NCBI GenBank assembly: GCA_022036555.1
Contig: CM039119.1
Span: forward strand, 39,191,255-39,255,254
Direction: 5' to 3'
From: Microstegium vimineum
Lineage: Eukaryota; Streptophyta; Magnoliopsida; Poales; Poaceae
DNA length: 64,000 bases
Position 1 is the stretch's first letter. The number at the start of each line of letters is the position of its first letter. The position numbers were made by a program, and so were the translations under genes. Shown one piece after another: positions 23,200-35,564 of this stretch. The notes beneath the pieces are model-generated. The model ran no database searches. It was not told the DNA's origin and saw nothing but the letters and a program-made list of their open reading frames with translations.

Positions 23200-23472
23200 G
23201 GACGGGACCCCGTGCTCCGAGTGGGCCGTATCTTCGATGGACCATAATTAGAACTAGCAGGGGCCAGGATAAAATAGAATAGCAGCAGCCTAAGTGAGAC
23301 GCCTACGTTTTCTCAGTAGCTGTTTGTACAGAGTGGTTTGTAATTTTGTTTTTTTTTTTGTTCAGTTTCTTTTGTGCAGAGTAGTTGTTTTTGGTTTGTA
23401 CAGTTGCTTTTGCTTTTCTTCGTCTAATATATTTAACGGCAAAGTTTTTGTCGTTCCTTTCGGAAAAAAAAC

Positions 23473-25843
23473 AAATACTTCTTGGATGGTCACCAAACAA
23501 CAACATATTATTCTCTATGGTCCCTTTGTACCTTCTTAAGACCTGGAACCAGAATTGGGTGTTGAGATTCTCCCTCATTACGTCGGCCAGAATGTTTCTA
23601 ATGATGAACGACCAGTCAGTGTTGCTAACTCAGTTCCTATGAATGATAACTGTGGGTAGTCCTCTGGGTTCGTGCTTCCAAATGCCAATACATTGAAGAG
23701 ATAGTTGTACTCCTCTTGTGACAACAGTTTCAGATGAATTGGTTTTAGAGTAGCAAATCTTGCAATATTTTCAAGCCTACTTATGATTAATATATCACCC
23801 CATAAGATACATAGCACCGATTATGAAGCAACCACAAATCTTCTATGCTCTGATAGTGCCAATAGCCACCTTGATTCTTACGGTATCCATAATACATGGT
23901 CATTCACAACATGCATAGTCACACCAACTTTTATATATGGTTTTATTATTTTTTTGTGAGGTTCATATGGTTTTATTTCGCCATAGATTATCTAGACATT
24001 CATTATTATAGTAAAGGGTGGATTTATGGGGTGTACGGTGGGCTTCAGCCTTCCTACCACCATGAACGCAATGGAGACCCCAGTAAGCTCTTTCTACAAA
24101 TTTTGGATCTAGGTGAAGTAGAAGAAGAAATGAAAGAGGAAGGGAAGAAAAAGAGGAAGAAGGAAGGAGGATGAGTCCTCCTACATTGCTAAAATTGCTT
24201 TCGCTACTGATTGTAGTTTACATTTTTTAATTCATGACTGAACACCTTAGCTAAGGTTAGAGTTATGATTTAAATGTACACAAAGATTGTAAGAGTAGGT
24301 TGATGATGATAAATGTAAAAGAACGATAAACAGCATAGTCCCATGAGGTTTTCAAAAGATAGAGGGTCATTGGCAAGGTCGGTCCCAGGGAATCTTGCCA
24401 AGCACGTGCTAGGCTCCTAGGGGTCAGGGGCAGGATGGATGCCTGGCCGGAAGCTTTGCCTGGGAGACCGCAATTCAAAGAAGCCCTAAATGAATATCTA
24501 CTCCAAGTTAGCACATGTTCAGATACTCATAGATAGAAATATTTAGCTACCTACTAATAATAAATTAATTCACCTATTAATGTATACCGGAGCTAATTTG
24601 AGATAAAATTATGTAGCTGGAAATTAGATGATGGGTTTTCCTTTCTATCCTTAGTTTTTAGGCGGACGGAAAAAAAATCACTCTCCAATAACTCTTAATC
24701 TATCCTCCAACAGTTTGTCAAACCCGCTTGCTATCCTAAATCACCCCTCTAACAATTTGTCATCGAACTTGGCAAATTTTAGCAACTTGGGAAATCTCCC
24801 CCCCCCCCCCCCCTCCCTCCCTCCACGCGCATATATGCGTGACAAACGTAGAGGTGTAAGAGCACATAATAATTTTGTTTCACTCTCAGGGTTCTGATGC
24901 AAGTTTGCCAGAGGTGCAAGGACATAAAACTAATTTTGTTTCACCTTTAGGGTTTCTGATGCAAGTTTGTCAAAGATTTGTCAAACAATTATACCAAACT
25001 GTTAGAGAGAGTCCATTTTTTTACTTGCTATATATTTTTTGTAAGTTATCAAATTATGATATTTGCCAAGTGATTTTTGGCAAACTGTTGGAGATGCTCT
25101 AAATAGAACTTATCCTCCTAAATAGAACTTGAGAAAAATCACTCTATTCTACCTAAAGTTATGCACTTTCGAGTCACGTCTATCTTTTCTCTCGCCTCGG
25201 CATTTTATTGGGCAATTTAAAGGTGAAAGGGTATGTAAAAAATAAATAGTAAAAAAGGTTCCAAATGTAAATGTATGAGAGAAAAATATATAAATATAGT
25301 TAGGATAATTTAGAAGTATTTCTGATGTAAAATTGACTTATATTTTAAAAGATAGCTTTCTTTATTTATTTTAGGACATGTTTGGTTCTCACCTTCTAAC
25401 TCCTAAATTAAAGGGCCCTTAAATATTTTAGTCAACTTTTAGTACCTTTTGAGTAATTAGTGGAACTAAAGTGTTTTAGTCCCTTTTAGGACAATCCCAG
25501 TATGAAACAGACTAGTTTCTATAACATTAAATAACCTGCCGTAAGCAAAAAATAATGATGTGGCAATAGATTAAATGAAGAAAGAGAAAGAAAAGAGAGG
25601 AAACGATTTCCTAGTTGAGAAACGGTGTTGGCACGGTATCCAACACACTGCGAAACTGATGGTCTTTGCGTTGGGCTGAACATCGTTTCCATCATGTACT
25701 CGTATGTTCCTGCACTTGAATTGACTTAAGGAGGGGATGTACTAGTTCTGATGGACCCTCTCAGCTAGACGTTGATTGGTGCTACCATGTTGTGGGGCCA
25801 ATGTTTAAAAAACTATGCGTTGTGGCTGTAAGTTTCTAAAATA
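23473..25843. other. Intergenic DNA with old repeat debris and a poly-C run
   Basis: No gene seen. A C-homopolymer of about 17 bases lies at 24798-24814, followed by CCCT repeats. Phrases around it ('aatttgtcaaa', 'ggcaaactgttgga') recur at 24715-25090, suggesting an old short repeat. At 25380-25490 there is a half-MITE with 'tttagtcaacttttagt'. Confidence 0.4.
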
Positions 25844-26100
25844 CTCCCTCTGTGTACGAAAGAATAGATTTCTAGGTTTATTTTAAGTTAAATTTTTTAA
25901 ACTTTGACTAAATTTCTAGAATAAAATATTAAATATTATAATATCAAACTAGTATCATTAGATTTATCTAAGAACATATTTTTATATGGTGCTTATTTTA
26001 AATCATAGATATTGTTGTATTTTTCTATAAAGTTAGTCAAAGTTAAAAAAGTTTGACTGACACGGATTCTAGGTATTGATTCTTTCGTGGACGGAGAGGA
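25844..26100. mobile_element. Stowaway MITE
   Basis: It has inverted ends CTCCCTCTGTGTACGAAAGAAT and ATTCTTTCGTGGACGGAGAGG, flanked by TA. The CTCCCTC...GGAGRG ends and TA duplication define Stowaway (Tc1/mariner-type) MITEs. Confidence 0.85.
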
Positions 26101-26167
26101 TAGTTTCATGATGACGTGTTAATTAAAGAAATCAGCTTCTAGTTTTTGGGGTTAGGAGTGCCTTTAT

Positions 26168-26424
26168 GCCAATCTCAATGGGGAATTTCATTACACTGTT
26201 TCCAAGACTGTCATGTCATCTAGAATGAAATAAAACTATGCAAAATTTCATAAGCATTTAATTCTATGACTAATAGAGAGTTGGTAATCGTGTCAAGAGA
26301 GTTTCATCCCTATGATACTCATTTTTTCTCTCTTCATTAAAACATTGTTACATCAGCAAAAGTACACATATGACAGACTATTAAATACAAATGAAATTTT
26401 GATGAAACCCTTATTGAGATTGGC
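26168..26424. mobile_element. MITE with about 23-bp inverted ends
   Basis: Starts GCCAATCTCAATGGGGAATTTC and ends with its near-reverse complement (ATGAAACCCTTATTGAGATTGGC). It lies about 125 bp upstream of the PPR start codon, so it may overlap that promoter. Superfamily not assigned. Confidence 0.75.
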
Positions 26425-26548
26425 TTGTTTGGCACTTTAGTTTTTAATAAAATAAAAGTTTAGTCCACTCTAGTTTAGAAGGTGGAAGCCCTTAATATAT
26501 TTTTTAGAGGAATCCTAAAACTATCTCCGATTCCCGCCACAACCTCCG

Positions 26549-28357
26549 ATGCCTTCCCCAACAGCGGGCCACACGCGCCGCCGCTCACCGCCGGCGATCA
26601 CCGCGCTGCTGTCGCGTCTCCGCGCCGCCGCTGGTCCGACCACGCCGCGCTGCCTACTCTTCCAGTCCATGGCAGTGGTCCTCACCTCCGGGCTCTCCTC
26701 CTCCCACCCCACGCTCGCCTCCCGCCTCCTCAACTCCCTCCTTCCGCACGTCCCGCCCGCCGTCTCCGGCCCTCCTCCGCCTTCTCCCGCCAGACCACCT
26801 CACTCTCTTGCTCCTCTCCTCCGCCAAGCACCACCATGCTCACTCCCTCCCCGCCGCCTGCGCGCTCCACGCCCTCGCTCTGTCCTCCGGCCACCTCCCT
26901 CTGACCTCCGCCTCGCCAACTCCCTCCTTTCGCTCTATCTCTCCCAGGGATCCACGGCCTCCGCGCGCCGCCTCCTCGCCGACATCCCACGCCCCGACAC
27001 CGTGACCTGGAACACCCTGCTCCGCTCCTGCCTCCGCATGGGGCTCCTCCCGGCGGCGCGGCGTCTGTTTGACGAAATGCCGGAGCGGGATCTCTTCGCG
27101 TACAATTCCATGTTGTCTGGGTACGTGGCGGAGGGGGATATGGAAAACGCCAGGGAGCTGTTTGATGGAATGCCCGAGAGGGACGTGATTACATGGAACT
27201 CAATGCTTGCTGGGTATACTCGGCGTGGGGACATGGAGAGTGCCAAGATGATGTTTGATGTAATGCCTGTGAGGGATGTTGTGTCATGGAACTCGATGCT
27301 GGATGGTTATGCCCAGACTGGGGACATTGAGATGGCAAGAATGGTTTTCGATGGCATGCCAAGAAGGAGCACGGTGTCCTGGAATGTTGTTCTTGCGCTA
27401 TATGCAAAGGGGAAGGACTGGCATGAGTGTATGAATCTGTTTGATGCGATGATGGCAGTTGGCGAAAGCAATCCAAATGCGAAGACATTTGTGAGCGTTT
27501 TCACAGCCTGTGGGAACCTGGGTGATCTTGAGAGGGGAAGGTGGGTGCATCGCTTGGTTCGTGAGAGGTGGGAGAGACTTCTTCCTGACGTACTACTTCT
27601 TACTGCTATGCTGACAATGTATGCCAAGTGTGGGGTGATGGGGACAGCAAAGGAGATATTTGATTTGATGACCGAAAAGAGTGTGGCATCCTGGAATTCA
27701 ATGATCATCGGCTATGGGTTGCATGGGCATAGTGAGAAGGCCCTTGAGTTGTTCATGGAGATGGAGAAGAATGGGCCCCAGCCAAATGAGACGACTTTCA
27801 TCTGCATCTTGAGCTCCTGTGCCCATGGAGGCCTGGTGCTTGAAGGCTGGTGGTGTTTTGATAGGATGGTCAGGTTCTACAATATTGAGCCCAAGGCTGA
27901 GCACTTTGGCTGTATGATGGACCTCCTTGGTCGTGCTGGACTGCTCAGAGACTCAGACAAGCTCATCAAGAATTTGCAGGCAAAGGTGTCACCTGGATTA
28001 TGGGGTGCCCTCATATCAGCCTCTCGAACTCAGGACAACTCCAAACTTGGAGCGTTTATTGGAACTAAGCTGATTGAAATGAAGCCAACAGAGTTCAGCT
28101 CCTACGTGCTTCTGTCAAACATTTATGCCGCGGAAGGAAGATGGGATGATGTTGAAAAAGTAAGGAAGGTGATGAAGGAGAAAGTAGTGGAGAATGATGT
28201 GGGGAGGAGCCTTGTAAGATCAAGTGAGCCTGGTCATGTCGCTGAAGATGATATTTCATATCAACAGAATTCTGTGATGCTTTCGTTGCTGGGTGAGATG
28301 GGTGTGCATGTGAAACAACCATCTGAAGTCTTCAACTACAGGAGGGAACCTAATTAG
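26549..28357 (+). CDS. Pentatricopeptide repeat protein, PLS class with E domain
   Basis: Single-exon frame of 602 aa. PPR proteins bind organelle RNA and act in editing, splicing or stability. Repeats run from about residue 148 (DTVTWNTLLRSC; AYNSMLSGYVAEGDMENARELFDGM; then ITWNSMLAGYTRRGDM and further units) to about 430. An E-type region follows (MMDLLGRAGLL, LWGALISASR, YVLLSNIYAAEGRWDDVEKVR). There is no DYW domain, so any editing role would need a partner deaminase. The N-terminus is Arg/Pro/Ser-rich, as in organelle-targeted proteins. ATG 26549 gives the longest frame. Residues about 75-117 are low-complexity Pro/Arg; the canonical sequence of that stretch lies in the +1 frame (AACALHALALSSGH), showing two compensating one-base changes near 26771 and 26898. 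Confidence 0.9.
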   Translation: MPSPTAGHTRRRSPPAITALLSRLRAAAGPTTPRCLLFQSMAVVLTSGLSSSHPTLASRLLNSLLPHVPPAVSGPPPPSPARPPHSLAPLLRQAPPCSLPPRRLRAPRPRSVLRPPPSDLRLANSLLSLYLSQGSTASARRLLADIPRPDTVTWNTLLRSCLRMGLLPAARRLFDEMPERDLFAYNSMLSGYVAEGDMENARELFDGMPERDVITWNSMLAGYTRRGDMESAKMMFDVMPVRDVVSWNSMLDGYAQTGDIEMARMVFDGMPRRSTVSWNVVLALYAKGKDWHECMNLFDAMMAVGESNPNAKTFVSVFTACGNLGDLERGRWVHRLVRERWERLLPDVLLLTAMLTMYAKCGVMGTAKEIFDLMTEKSVASWNSMIIGYGLHGHSEKALELFMEMEKNGPQPNETTFICILSSCAHGGLVLEGWWCFDRMVRFYNIEPKAEHFGCMMDLLGRAGLLRDSDKLIKNLQAKVSPGLWGALISASRTQDNSKLGAFIGTKLIEMKPTEFSSYVLLSNIYAAEGRWDDVEKVRKVMKEKVVENDVGRSLVRSSEPGHVAEDDISYQQNSVMLSLLGEMGVHVKQPSEVFNYRREPN

Positions 28358-29034
28358 TTGTTCCATGAGATTTCCAACAGAGTTTATGCATTTTATTTTG
28401 CTAGGCGTATTTAGGAAGATAGATGCCAAGTTGAGATGCTTCCATGTGAATACCTCATGTTTGCTGATAGTTGGGCAATTGAAGTAAGTCAGCCAGGACA
28501 GTACACAGTTTGTTAACATTTCTTCATTTTCATGTACATTGCTGGTATTTAACTATTAAATACAGGGAAATAGGAGTATTTGTTTTCATGAACGAGTTAG
28601 AGTTTTCTTTTTTTTTTTTTGGATTCAAGGAGCGTTTAGGGTGCTTCATGTTTGATATCATCTGCCGGGAAGATTTTTCGTTCCAGAAGCTCATCCTGAT
28701 TTCTGTGTACTTTTCAGGATTCTGGGGAGAGCATACCCAGCCATGGTGGACTCATTGATAAGCTGGACTGCCATGTAAGTACTTTGAACTTGACATGTTT
28801 CCATTGTAAAGGTTTGTTAGTGATGAATTTTTATTAGTTAAATCTACCTGCTAGTGTACTTCTAGTGCATGTTTTGTTCCACTTTAGGCGTGAATAGATG
28901 TTGACTCGAACATAATGCTCAACTAGGGTTCAATTATTGGGAAGTCTAGGCTTGCCGCCAGTTCCTGAACTTAAGCAAATCTTATAGTTAAGTTTTTACC
29001 CTGTATGTCAATTTAAACAGTAACACAGTTTAGA

Positions 29035-29290
29035 TTCCAATTGTGTTTTTCATGCTGTGTATACTATGCAATGCAGGAGCTGATAGTTTGCAATATCCTT
29101 CCTTTTGAAAAAAAAAAAACTACAATATCTGGATCTGCAGTTCAGATTTGAACTGTGTTTTCCATGCTGTTTATGCCATGCAATGCAAGAACTGATAAGT
29201 CTACAATATCAAAATGTGCAATACAGGCTTCAACTGTGCTTTTCACCGTGTATGCTTTATAGTATGCAGCTTTTATTTGGATATCCCTTA
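29035..29290 (+). repeat. Imperfect tandem triplication, about 85-105-bp unit
   Basis: Three diverged copies of 'tcagatttgaactgtgttttccatgctgtttatgccatgca' with 'aactgatagt..acaatatc' spacers occur near 29030, 29140 and 29222. Confidence 0.7.
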
Positions 29291-29950
29291 GAATGCTTTG
29301 TCCTAAGCAACTTTTGTTGATGCAGCAGTTGGTCATCGCTGTCGTCATGAAAAGGCAGCAGATGCTAGAATGCTTTGTGTGGAAAGTTGGAAAAATGATT
29401 AATTTGGAGAAAAAATAGGTGCAAATGGCATTCTAGCATGACATAGAAATTGAGTGAATCCCAATTATGTGGGATGGCAAAAGGGCAAAACCTAAGTTTG
29501 ATAACGGCAAAAACCCAATTATCTCTTTTTGAGTTGTGTGCTTTCTCATGTAAAAAAATGTGAATTTTGTTGTTCAAGAGATGCACATTTGTGCATTGGC
29601 TAATGATCATGTAAAATGCAATGAACTAGAGCAATGCAATAAATCAATTTTGTGAACCAATGTCTCACAGCTTTGTGCAAAGAATGAGATGATCGATTGT
29701 GCAATGAAATTTTCACAAAGTGTAAATTATGTGCAACATTTGTAACATGAAATTTCGTCAGTTCTCCAGAAACGGTATAATAAGCATTGGCAATAACAGC
29801 ATGTACAATGAGCAGCGACCAGCGAATGCAATAAAATAGTTCACAGGACATCCAGTTCATAGCATACCTACAGGCTCTTACATGCATCATCGTGGCAAAT
29901 AAGCATTACTAAGAATGGCAAACAAAGTTCCCTGAGTACATATTACAAAT

Positions 29951-30260
29951 GTTTGGATCTATGGGTTAAAATTTAGTCCGTGTCATGTTCATATGCTAAT
30001 TAGGACTAAACATGAGCTAATTTTAAAACTAATTAAAAAACTTATACTAATTCACAAAAGGAATCTATTAAGCCTAATTAATACACCATTAGCGCATATT
30101 TACTGTAGCACCACAATTGTTGGACTAATTAGGTTTAATAGATTCATCTCGCAAATTAGTCTATTTGTGCAATTATTTATAATTAGTCTATATTTAATAC
30201 TATAAACTAGTATCAAACATCCGATATGATAGAGACTAAAATTTAGTCCTAAAAACAAAC
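29951..30260. mobile_element. MITE with ACTAAATTTTAGTC-type ends
   Basis: Ends 'ttaaaatttagtccgtgtcat' and 'tgatagagactaaaatttagtcct' are inverted copies. Internal 'attaagcctaattaatacaccatt...tgtagcaccacaattgt' matches the layout of 21597-21930. Confidence 0.7.
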
Positions 30261-30525
30261 ACCCTCCATGAATTAGAGCAGCATTTAATTTTGTCTTCGT
30301 TGGTTGAGCTTTTTCTTCACATCCCGCATTCATGTCTGCTGCTGCCAGTTTTTTCATCCGCCTGTTGCTAGTTCCTCAGTTTCTATTTCGGTTCATCTCC
30401 GTTTGTTTAATCCCGACCCACTTTTTTTCCCCGATTAACAAAATTGTAAACACCATCACAAAACAAACATTTCTGTACAACACTTGTTAGTAACAATTTA
30501 ATAACGCAACAAAATAACAATTAAT

Positions 30526-33500
30526 TTATCCAACGCGCCTATTCAAAACTGACAATTGCCCAGAGTCTCCATTGAACAAGTAAACCTCCAGCGGGGAATA
30601 CGAAGATGACACTGACAATGTTGAGAGCCTCACTGAGGGTTGTAAAATCCTGCTTCCTTTGGGGCATGGGATGGTTAGGACGCGTGACCCGGTCCGCATC
30701 TTCCAAACCTGACAATACATAATGACAAAATATCATAAGGCTTCACCAGAAAGTAAATAGCCTTAGAAGAAAATATGTAATTTGTTCCATATTTTTCTGA
30801 GTGACTAAATACCAACAAAAATGAAACCAACCCCAGAATGTCATTCAACAATGATACTTACCTCTATTATTCCTTTCCGTGGGGCATGGATTGCTAAACA
30901 TAAACAATAGTCACTCTTTGTGAATTCTATGTGCATCGACCTTGTTGAAGCCTTGTCTTTGTTCAGAATCATTTCCACGAATAGACATGAAGCGTCACGA
31001 TAGCCCTAAAAAATTGTACAGTAAAAAAACAGAAAATAAAAAACGAAAACCCAAAAGGTAGACTGGTTTCGAGATATATGCAGAAGGAAACACTGGATTA
31101 TCAAGGTTCTGGTGCAAATGACTTGTACTGGGCTATGGTGCTCAGCAATGGATTTCAGCTGTTTAGGCACAAAGCAAAATGGAAGTGGATTAAAACATCA
31201 CAGTCCTTGGCTACACTTGAGTCCTGTTTTGAGGATTTGATAACAATTTATTTCTCAAACACAAATTAAAATCAGATTAGTCATGTGGTTATGGCAATTT
31301 ATTATCCAAATACCATTAACAGACACTTAAAGATTGGTTGCAACATTGGCATGACCAGAGAGCTGCACATGATTACTATGGTTTGCTACTCTCACAATAT
31401 CCATTGCAAATTATGTTCAATTGGATCAGATGTGAGAATAGCATTTGCACCACAATATTTTGTATGTGCATTTTCCTGATCCTCTCGCGATTTAAAACAA
31501 TTATAGGACAGTAACCGCTCAGCAATCCAAAAAAAAGATTGATCCCAGTATGGCAGACAAGTTCTTTACACTATTTTAAAAGGGGTAAGCCCATTTTATT
31601 ATCCCAACTTTGCCTTTTTTGTTTTCTCATACATGTTTCATTGGGTTTAAGTTCAAATTTTACAAGGTGATAGATGAAACATAAATACAAGAAACTAATC
31701 CAAAAGACACTAACTAAAAACCACACCAGAACACTGTAGTCTAACTATTGCAAATTATATATTATACTCAGTGGTTCATTATTTCTTTTAGATTAATTAT
31801 TAAGAATAAAATAAGATTTAACTCAGGAGATTACCTTCCATAACCGTACAGCCACAAGGGCATGGGTGTCCAGCAGTAGTATCCGCCCAAGCGAATCAGT
31901 TATAGCAGCCAGCGTACCACTCGGAGAGAGTGTAAGCCGTTCTCCCTTCCTTGGGGAGTCTTTCAAGCAGGTGAGGGGTGATGCTACAGTTTATGTAACA
32001 GTTAGGAATGAATTTCACTATATTTTTTTAGAATATTGAAACTTACTCAGTCATTACTTTTTGCAAAGGATTGAGGCTTTGGCCGTGACTTTTTAGGTGG
32101 TGATGGCTCACTCCGCCATAGTATTTTGGACAAAGATGATATTGTCGAAAATGTTGCAGCTACACCTCTTGACAAAATTGCTCCAACAATTGACCTGCTT
32201 CTATCTTCTGATAGCCTACAGAATAACAAGAAGTTAGAAGATGTGTAAAACTAAGAATATGGCAATATCATCCGCTAACTTTCCAAAGCCAACATCTAGA
32301 GAAACAATAGTATATTAGTATGGACTGATTGCAATTCAATTTTGAATGGAAGCTATCGTAGCTAGTTTTCTGTTGCAAACTTGCAATATAATTTGAATTG
32401 TGAAACATAATAGACAAAGTACAGTTGCACATGAATAATACTGGCACTATCATGTATTGGACACACCATAACCATAGAACTCATAATGGAAGTCACAGCT
32501 AGTATCATGATCACCTCAACCAGAAATGTAAAACCCATTGCTTAGTGAAACTCACCTATATGCTGAAACTACAGCATCCTCTCCAACTGTGATGGCACAG
32601 TAGTGGCGCTGACTTGACTGCCCAGCAATATAAAAGCAGCTGAATTCAATATAATCGTGGCTTCAGAAAACTTCCACTAAAGGTAGCTTTTAACTTTTAA
32701 GAGAATCAGGATATGATAAAACCAAATGGTAAAGGCATAATAATAAGTTCATGTAACAGTTATTATATCTAACAACAATAGAAGAATCATGTGCCAATAA
32801 GTCACCTGAAGTTCTAACAACGGAGGTGGCATCAGACCAACAATTGCAGCATCAGCACATGAACTGAACTTGCTTACATTCCAAATCTGGAAGGGTATGC
32901 GTCCAAAGGTTTCCTCATCCTCAGCATCTTGCTCTTCAAACTTATCTTTCCACAGGCGTGACTTCACATCTTGAAATGTATTTTTAAGAATGCTCTGTGA
33001 GCAACCAAGAAATCAGTTGTAATCATTGAACATGCACAGAAAGCCTGACCATCACTGGTGACTCAAAACCAAATTATCTGGTTCTTATACAGAGATAGAG
33101 GGTGAGGGTTTCACACAAACCTGGAGGTCAGCACCATCAAAGCGTGCAATAACACCAGGAAACACTGCAGAAAGTTCATCTGAGCCTGAATCTTCCCAGG
33201 CGTTCTCCTTCCTCTCACGAAAGTTGAGTTTCAGTATCTTTGCCGGATATATACTCTGAAATAATCAAATTCAAGGACTGCAACTATTACCATCGAGGAA
33301 AAAACAAAAGACATATTCATGTTTGCTAAAGATTAGGGATAGAGAGCATAGTCAATAAAAGCAGAAGGCATCTAAGCAGATCATCTTCTGTTTCCACTAC
33401 GATGCATATTTTTCCTACATAATAAATTGTGTCAGTCGGCAAATCATTGGTTTTTTTACAATAATGTCTTGGACTCTTAGTATCATGGACGAAAATATAC

Positions 33501-34432
33501 AGTTATGTTGTACTGACACATCAGATTAGAAATAACCTAACAAAAGTGTGCCATGCATATAGAAAAATTGAGAGAAATAGTGCCTGTGAAATTATCTATA
33601 CAGATGGCTTCTTTGTGCCTATAATATAATAATGTCAATAATACCATGGGAACTAGGAATTTCAATAATACCATAGGAACAGGAATTCCAATAATACCAT
33701 AGGAACTAGGAAGCCTTCATTGTTTATTCTAATAGATCACCCAAAAACGCATAAATGTAAATGAAACCAATTTCTCAGGGAAACAAAACTATCGAGGCAG
33801 TTTACACCAGCCACCTGGAGACTAAAACTACATTCAGAAATATACTACTAAAATTTCACATATTTGAACAATATTTTTGGAACTTATATATAATCCTAGT
33901 AAGAGTATTTTGTAGCGTGAATAAATTATTGAAGTTTTTCACACGGGCATGATATTCTGATAAATTATAAGAATGCCATATAATCAGAAATTTTCTCAGA
34001 ACGCTGTATGTACGGAGATCCAGATGGATGGATCATATGAGCGACCTGCTTGTGCAGTAGATCGCCGGCGAGCGAGTAGAACAGCAGCCACCCAGCGTCC
34101 GTGCCGACAGCCACGGCCACCCCCTCGTCCCCCTCTGCGTCGTCCTCCCCGGCGAGCGGGACCCACTCAACGGCGGAGATTCGGCCCTCGTCCGGCCCCA
34201 GCGCAGGCTTCACCGTGACCCCGCCGCCTCCACCTCCCGCTACCGGGACGATCACGAGCACGGACCGCGCGGCGCTGGCCACGGCAAGGGCGCTGGCGTG
34301 GGGCCCGAGCGAGGGGAGGACGGCGGGGTCGTCCAGCCACCCCTCCCTCTCGCCGGCGCCTGCGGCTGCGAGGTCCGCCGACGCGGAGGCGAGGAGGGCC
34401 ACCTCCGACAGGTGGTGGCCCCGCGGCGCCAT
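30526..34432 (-). CDS. RAB3GAP2-like protein (N-terminal domain only), 8 exons
   Basis: Exons on the minus strand: 34046-34432, 33121-33255, 32806-32994, 32556-32617, 32058-32215, 31835-31983, 30862-31005, 30526-30708. All have GT-AG borders and matching phases and total 1407 nt (468 aa). The protein resembles the N-terminal domain of the RAB3GAP non-catalytic subunit: SIYPAKILKLNFRER, then VFPGVIARFDGADLQ, QRHYCAITVGEDAVVSAYR, SPLTCLKDSPRKGERLTLSPSGTLAA, and HAPRKGIIEVWKMRTG. In animals this subunit partners RAB3GAP1 and regulates Rab3 and Rab18. The animal protein is far longer; the C-terminal domain is absent here, which I believe is usual in plants. The start ATGGCG sits in a good context. 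The stop is at 30526-30528. Confidence 0.88.
33630..33712. repeat. Minisatellite in intron 1 of the RAB3GAP2-like gene
   Basis: Three copies of about 28 bp (caataataccatrggaactaggaatt) in a row. Confidence 0.8.
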
Positions 34433-35564
34433 AGAGATAGACAGAGGCGAGAGTAGACGAGATCCCGCCCAAGCTTCAGAAAATCAAGAAGGTTGTGGAG
34501 CAGAGATGCGCGCGATTCGACGAGGAAGATGAGACGACGTGCTCGTGTGGGTTTTTGCAGACACACCCTTAGCTGAACAGCAGATTTGCGGTTAAAGCCT
34601 TATTTGGATACAGAGAATGTATTGGGTTTTGCAAAATATTTTGATTTACAAAGTTGCTGGGTGCTTGGATACGACAAATCATATATAGTTTATATATAAT
34701 AATATAAAGCCATGAGTTTTACTTTTTTTGTGGATTTAGAAACTCCACTCAAAACCTCTTTTTATCATGATTTTGAATCTCTTTGGCTTGTCAAACTTAT
34801 AATTTCGTGATAATATATTTTTCAAAAACTATTGTATCCTAATACTAGAAAATTTTCTTGCATTAGTATATTATAAGAAAAACCTATAAATTCTATAAGA
34901 AACAAGAACTTTTGACAAAATAACTATAGAGTCATATGAGCATACTCCATACGATTAAATTTAAAAAAGAAAGAACACAAATTGGAATCAAAATAGAAAA
35001 TTGACCGTCATAACTTTCTCTAGAAAAATAACCTTCATTAAGCTAAATATATAAGTCAAAATTTTAAAAATAAAATAGAGATGGCATAATCTTACCTCTT
35101 AAAGTCAATTCTTTCAAAGAACTAAAAGGGCAAAACCAGGCAAAACCACCTGTTGTATTATTATATATGAGTTTTTCGCCTCCATCATGAGCTCAAGGAT
35201 GGGGGCTTGTAGGTTGAGAGTGCACTGTTTACATTCACGAGTTCAAAGATAAAGAGACATGTGGGGCTAGGAGAGTACAACAATCCTAAGAAATATAATA
35301 TTTTTAAGGCTAAACTGATTAAGTGAATTGTCCCTAAAAATTATAAATACATTTTAATAAGTGGTTTTCTTAAATGAACTATCTCTGAATATAGATTTCT
35401 ATATGCGACTCGAAAGCTACGGTGGTCTCTGTCCCATTGTGTTTATGGTAATTAAACAAATGATTGGTGGTAATAAAATTCATCTGTCTAACAACGGTTT
35501 ATAGGAGGCTGCTCTTGGCCTTACCGAACTAGAGCTAGCTAGGTATCTATATCATTGTAACCTA
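34433..35564. other. 5' flank of the RAB3GAP2-like gene and AT-rich DNA
   Basis: 34433-34570 is the likely 5' UTR. Beyond that the DNA is AT-rich with no coding sign. No clear TATA box could be fixed. Confidence 0.4.

Larger units (their letters stand above)
22000..23472 (+). mobile_element. LINE (non-LTR retrotransposon), 5'-truncated 3' end
   Basis: A coding fragment of the ORF2 C-terminus (22118-22815) is followed by a tail that ends 'ttaacggcaaagtttttgtcgttcctttcgg' and an A-run at 23464-23472. Plant L1-type LINEs end this way, with a short phrase about a 'cctttcg' motif and then poly(A). The RT domain is missing, as expected for a 5'-truncated copy. The left limit is approximate. Confidence 0.7.
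28358..30525. other. PPR 3' region and intergenic DNA with repeats
   Basis: The first few hundred bases are the probable PPR 3' UTR. No further gene seen. It holds an imperfect tandem repeat (29035-29290) and a MITE (29951-30260), listed separately. Confidence 0.5.

Noticed and set aside
26482..26904. Plus-strand frame overlapping the PPR start
   Set aside because: Proline-rich shadow with no PPR signature of its own.
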